Assembly: GCA_958439195.1 (NCBI GenBank)
Contig: OY288160.1
Span: 1-64,000, forward strand
Direction of reading: 5' to 3'
DNA from: an uncultured Paracoccaceae bacterium
Lineage (GTDB): Bacteria > Pseudomonadota > Alphaproteobacteria > Rhodobacterales > Rhodobacteraceae
DNA: 64,000 bases
Positions 61,641 through 64,000 of the stretch are shown here, piece by piece. The notes under the pieces are model-generated. The model worked only from the letters and a program-made list of their open reading frames with translations. It made no database searches and was not told the DNA's origin. The position numbers and the translations under genes were made by a program. The first letter of the stretch is position 1; every line of letters starts with the position of its first letter.

Positions 61641-61659
61641 GCAGCCCCTTTCGGGCTGC
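61641..61659 (+). promoter_or_regulatory. Leader hairpin before the DUF481 gene
   Basis: GCAGCCC-CTTTC-GGGCTGC lies 21 bases before the start codon, after an AT-rich promoter region (61470-61620). It is placed in the 5' leader and could be a stability element or attenuator for a gene expected to respond to salt. The regulatory role is inference. Confidence 0.4.
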
Positions 61660-61679
61660 CTTGCATGAAAGGATATGAG

Positions 61680-62510
61680 ATGAAGACCATTACCAAAGCG
61701 GCGGGTGCCTCGATCATGGCGATGGTGCTGGCAGCGCCTGTGATGGCGCAGACCACGATCACCGGGGTGCGCGACGTGAATGACCGCATTGATGACATCA
61801 ACGAGATCGTCGAAGAGGATATGCAACGTGCCGAGGATGCGGCCCGTTTCGGCAACCCCGAGGGGCGTCAGGGCCTGTCGGGCAGCGCATCGATCGGCTA
61901 TTCGGGCAAGACCGGCAATAACGAAAGCCAGGAGTTTTCGGGCGGGGTGCGGCTGTCCTATGCGCAGGGCAACTTTGTTCAGACCCTGGGTGCGGCGGTA
62001 GATTTCGCCGAGGATAGTGTTGGCAAGACCAAGGAGGACATCTTTGCGGTCTATGACGCCAATTATTACTTTGACCGCAGTTTCTATGGCTTTGTTCTGG
62101 CGCGTCTGGAATCGGACGGGTTGGCCAGCACGGCGGGTGATGTGCGGCGCGACGGGTTCATCGGATTTGGCCCTGGCTACCGTGTCGTGAATACGCCGGA
62201 CATGACCTGGCGCGTGCAGGCCGGTATTGGCGTGAGCTATCTGGAAGACGGTCTGCGCAATTCCGTGACGGAAACCGGCTATCTGGCGGCCTCGCGGTTT
62301 TACTACAAGATCAACGACAATGTCTTTGTGACCAACGATACCGACGTGTTGTCATCGGACTCTGCGTTGCGGGCCAACAATGATCTGGGTGTGAACTTCA
62401 AGGTCACGGATGCGGTGTCGACCCGTGTCAGCTATTTGACCGAGTACAACGACAACCGCGCGATCCGCACCGATAACAAGCTGGGCGTGTCGCTGGTATT
62501 CGGGTTCTGA
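61680..62510 (+). CDS. Salt-induced outer-membrane beta-barrel protein (DUF481/YdiY-like)
   Basis: A 276-residue outer-membrane protein with signal peptide MKTITKAAGASIMAMVLAAP. A short helical segment (DRIDDINEIVEEDMQRAEDA) is followed by repeated amphipathic beta strands (LSGSASIGYSGKTGNNESQE, then VRLSYAQGNF and DGFIGFGPGYRVVN) and a terminal Phe (VSLVFGF), as in barrels recognised by the BAM complex. DUF481 proteins are known as salt-stress-induced; in R. sphaeroides the homologue (sspA) lies downstream of and antisense to ssrS, the same layout as here. AAAGGATATGAG precedes the ATG. Confidence 0.85.
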   Translation: MKTITKAAGASIMAMVLAAPVMAQTTITGVRDVNDRIDDINEIVEEDMQRAEDAARFGNPEGRQGLSGSASIGYSGKTGNNESQEFSGGVRLSYAQGNFVQTLGAAVDFAEDSVGKTKEDIFAVYDANYYFDRSFYGFVLARLESDGLASTAGDVRRDGFIGFGPGYRVVNTPDMTWRVQAGIGVSYLEDGLRNSVTETGYLAASRFYYKINDNVFVTNDTDVLSSDSALRANNDLGVNFKVTDAVSTRVSYLTEYNDNRAIRTDNKLGVSLVFGF

Positions 62511-62552
62511 CGACAGTCGTTTTCCGTGAACCTGCTTCTGTGCCGGTGACTT

Positions 62553-62580
62553 GGGGCGCGCGCAATCGCGCCCCTTTTTT
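62553..62580 (+). terminator. Rho-independent terminator of the DUF481 gene
   Basis: GGGGCGCG and CGCGCCCC pair around a six-base loop, followed by six T. It closes the salt-induced gene and also lies beyond the 3' end of the opposing 6S RNA gene. Confidence 0.85.
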
Positions 62581-62616
62581 GCTGCCTGAACAGCCCCGTG
62601 GGTCATGACTGCGAAG

Positions 62617-62786
62617 GATAGGGTGGCGGGCCCGCAGCAGCCGTGGATGGCATGGTTTCCCGAGAGCCAGAGGTCTCAGGTGGGAGCCAGGTAGCAGGAC
62701 CAGGATCCTGCCAGAGCCAGCCCCCATTCGTTTGCTTATCGGCCACTGGAAAAGAGCCTCGCACGCGAAGAGCAGCACCCGCCATC
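62617..62786 (-). ncRNA. ssrS: 6S RNA candidate
   Basis: A 170-base non-coding stretch that can fold as one long interrupted hairpin. Read leftward it starts GATGGCGGGTG; its TGGCGGG pairs with CCCGCCA near the 3' end (62624-62630). Inside, GCAGGA-TCCTGG-TCCTGC makes a terminal stem, with bulged regions between. Length, single-hairpin shape and position fit 6S RNA, which binds housekeeping RNA polymerase. In Rhodobacter sphaeroides ssrS lies convergent with a salt-induced membrane protein gene, exactly as here. The ends are uncertain by several bases. A different structured RNA cannot be excluded without a covariance-model search. Confidence 0.65.
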
Positions 62787-62790
62787 AACA

Positions 62791-62819
62791 GATTTAGGTG
62801 CCGCAGGGCCGCGGAGCAA
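62791..62819 (-). promoter_or_regulatory. Promoter of the 6S RNA candidate
   Basis: On the minus strand TTGCTC (62814-62819) and TAAATC (62791-62796) are separated by exactly 17 bases. A start about six bases downstream would be the G of GATGG at 62786, the predicted 5' end. The -10 is only a partial consensus match. Confidence 0.5.
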
Positions 62820-62885
62820 GGGGAGAGTTTGCGCGTCGTGGCGGCGGGCTTGAAAGATGTTCACGATTGGTTCATGTTTTTGGGT

Positions 62886-63344
62886 ATGGATCAGGTGAGC
62901 GAACATCTTGCCCTATTGCCCGGTCAGCGTTTGCAGCGCGGGGTTTGCCGGGGTTTGCTGGCGATGGATTTCGTGACGGTGGAGGAATTGGTGCCTGCGC
63001 CGGGGTTGCGCGTGGATGTGATGGCCGTAGGGCCGAAAGGCGAGATCTGGGTGGTGGAATGCAAATCGGGCCGGGCGGATTATCGGGCAGACCGGAAATG
63101 GCAGGGCTATCTGGAATGGTGCGATCGGTTCTTCTGGGCGGTGGATGCGGATTTTCCGGTCGATCTGCTGCCTGAGGAGACGGGGTTGATGTTGGCCGAT
63201 GCCTACGATGCCGAGATTTTGCGCATGGGGCCGTTGGCCCCGCTGGCCCCGGCGCGGCGCAAGGTGATGATGCAGAAATTCGCCCGTCATGCGGCGTTGC
63301 GGTTGCAATCGCTGCGCGATCCGGGAGCGGCGGTGGATTGGTGA
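62886..63344 (+). CDS. mmcB: MmcB family DNA repair protein
   Basis: A member of the MmcB (DUF3308-like) nuclease-fold family, implicated in DNA damage response in Caulobacter. The core motifs are LPGQRLQRGVCRGLLAMDF, VEELVPAPGLRVDVMAVGPK, the PD-(D/E)xK-like VVECKSGRADY and QGYLEWCDRFFWAVDADF. Family members usually start shortly before LPGQR, so I chose the ATG at 62886 (152 residues). In-frame starts at 62874 (ATG) and 62829 (TTG, after GGGGAGAG) are possible. It is divergent from the 6S RNA gene. Confidence 0.82.
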   Translation: MDQVSEHLALLPGQRLQRGVCRGLLAMDFVTVEELVPAPGLRVDVMAVGPKGEIWVVECKSGRADYRADRKWQGYLEWCDRFFWAVDADFPVDLLPEETGLMLADAYDAEILRMGPLAPLAPARRKVMMQKFARHAALRLQSLRDPGAAVDW

Positions 63345-63348
63345 CGCC

Positions 63349-63570
63349 TTAGCGGCGGCCGGGTTTGCCTTTTGGGCCGCCAGAGCCGATGGCGCGGGCG
63401 GCTTCTGCCGCGGCGCGCAGTTCTTCGGCGATTTCCTCGGCCTCTTCGGGATCGAAATCGAGCGGCAGTTCGATGCCGCCCTCTGCCTCGATGTAGATGC
63501 GGACCATGCCCAGATCAGTGGGTCCGATCTGTATGTTGGCGGCAATGTCGCTTTGCTTGTCGATGCCCAT
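63349..63570 (-). CDS. DUF6324 family small protein
   Basis: A 73-residue acidic protein beginning MGIDKQSDIAANIQIGPTDL. The middle (MVRIYIEAEGGIELPLDFD) looks beta-rich and is followed by a helix (EEAEEIAEELRAAAEAARAI) and a glycine/lysine end (GGPKGKPGRR). It matches the small DUF6324 proteins of Rhodobacteraceae, which have no known function. It ends four bases from the convergent mmcB stop. Confidence 0.75.
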   Translation of the reverse strand: MGIDKQSDIAANIQIGPTDLGMVRIYIEAEGGIELPLDFDPEEAEEIAEELRAAAEAARAIGSGGPKGKPGRR

Positions 63571-63710
63571 CGGTGGCCCCCGTGTTTTCGTGCTGCCTTC
63601 GCCTAGCGCGGGTTGCCGGATGAGGCAAGCGGTGCCGTGGCAGAGTGGCGAAAGGCGGGGAATGATCCTCTTGCAATCCCGGAACCGGGCGGGTAAACGC
63701 CCACGAGAGT

Positions 63711-63787
63711 GCCGACGTAGCTCAGTTGGTTAGAGCACTAGATTGTGGATCTAGGGGTCCCCCGTTCGAGCCGGGGCGTCGGTACCA
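63711..63787 (+). tRNA. tRNA-His (GTG)
   Basis: A full cloverleaf: acceptor GCCGACG/CGTCGGT, D arm GCTC/GAGC, and anticodon stem CTAGA/TCTAG with loop TTGTGGA, so the anticodon is GTG (63745-63747). The T arm is CCCCG/CGGGG with TTCGAGC. CCA is encoded (63785-63787). The discriminator is A73 and the base before position 1 is T, so the usual encoded G-1 and C73 of tRNA-His are absent, a known peculiarity of some Alphaproteobacteria. Confidence 0.95.
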
Positions 63788-63823
63788 TCAACCCAATGAC
63801 ATTCCTTATGAAATTATTGGCGT

Positions 63824-63843
63824 GACCGCCCTTGCGGGCGGTC
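63824..63843. terminator. Hairpin after tRNA-His
   Basis: GACCGCCC-TTGC-GGGCGGTC, an eight-pair stem without a T run. It separates the tRNA from the convergent gene at the right edge. Confidence 0.55.
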
Positions 63844-63876
63844 GGTGCCGGTTTGGTTTGGCTGCGTTGGGTTGGA

Positions 63877-64000
63877 TCAGCCGTCGATCTGCGCGCCCAT
63901 TATGGCGATGGCCTGCTGGTAGACGGTTGCGGCATTCCACGCCTTGATCACAGCGAAGTTGGGTTCGCCTTGCTGATAACCCGCACCGGAACGCCAGCCC
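63877..64000 (-). CDS. Lytic murein transglycosylase, C-terminal end (partial)
   Basis: The last 40 codons of a leftward gene whose body lies beyond the right edge. GWRSGAGYQQGEPNFAVIKA followed by WNAATVYQQAIAIMGAQIDG is the usual C-terminus of MltB-type lytic murein transglycosylases, which cleave peptidoglycan glycan strands to anhydromuramyl products. The TGA is at 63877-63879. The catalytic domain cannot be judged. Confidence 0.75.
   Translation of the reverse strand, partial: GWRSGAGYQQGEPNFAVIKAWNAATVYQQAIAIMGAQIDG

Noticed and set aside
62617..62786. 6S RNA on the plus strand
   Set aside because: The plus strand lacks a recognisable promoter upstream, whereas the minus strand has correctly spaced elements and the gene order described for Rhodobacter supports the minus orientation.

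Overview
The window is high-GC, densely packed DNA of an alphaproteobacterium, almost certainly order Rhodobacterales (Rhodobacteraceae/Paracoccaceae). The evidence is a PccR-type propionyl-CoA regulator next to pccB, a cytosine-rich coding style, DUF1036/DUF6324/DUF6497-type proteins, a tRNA-His with A73 and no encoded G-1, HdaA, an LdtR/PetP-like MarR protein, and a 6S RNA gene convergent with a salt-induced outer-membrane protein gene as described for Rhodobacter sphaeroides.

Layout. 1-4.2 kb: the 3' part of topA, a DUF1036 gene and choV-choW-choX. All are recognisable, but each is broken by many one-base changes in homopolymer runs, which looks like poor sequence near a contig end. 4.9-9.7 kb: the choline-to-glycine-betaine locus. 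choXWV runs left and betI-betB-(PLP dehydratase)-betA runs right from a shared region holding a perfect dyad. 9.8-22.5 kb: propionyl-CoA assimilation (pccR, pccB, pccA, mcm) interspersed with small lipoproteins and an MFS exporter. TTTGCAAA boxes sit in front of pccR and pccB. 22.5-32.4 kb: a leftward run of mostly housekeeping genes, including ppx, ppk, hdaA and an AI-2E-type permease, ending with a fasciclin protein. 32.6-38.1 kb: proS, a TrhA-like membrane protein, lolC/E-lolD, a cytochrome c lipoprotein and a DUF1194 protein.

38.1-46.9 kb is the accessory part: brnTA, a visibly AT-richer two-gene module (DUF5343 plus TIGR02391), parE, phd-doc with an altered Doc active site, a sugar-nucleotide-type epimerase, and a complete IS21-family element. 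The IS joins fragments of two unrelated genes and has no target duplication. 46.9-57 kb: a Ni/Co exporter, an ordered array of five palindromes, a MATE pump, aspartate aminotransferase, an XRE regulator coupled to sdhE, a MarR regulator, and kpsS-OPX-kpsC for capsule synthesis and export. 57.2-60.4 kb: ribE, ribB (with a degenerate RibA half), ribH, nusB and a small membrane protein. 60.5-64 kb: a LysR regulator, a salt-induced DUF481 outer-membrane protein, the ssrS candidate on the opposite strand, mmcB, a DUF6324 gene, tRNA-His and the end of a lytic transglycosylase gene.

Functional links. Choline import feeds BetB/BetA oxidation under BetI. Propionyl-CoA is carboxylated by PccAB and isomerised by Mcm under PccR. 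Polyphosphate synthesis and breakdown (ppk/ppx) lie beside the replication brake hdaA. The best candidates for something not well described are the DUF5343/TIGR02391 pair, the palindrome array at 47.8-47.9 kb, the PLP enzyme embedded in the bet operon, and the IS21 junction.
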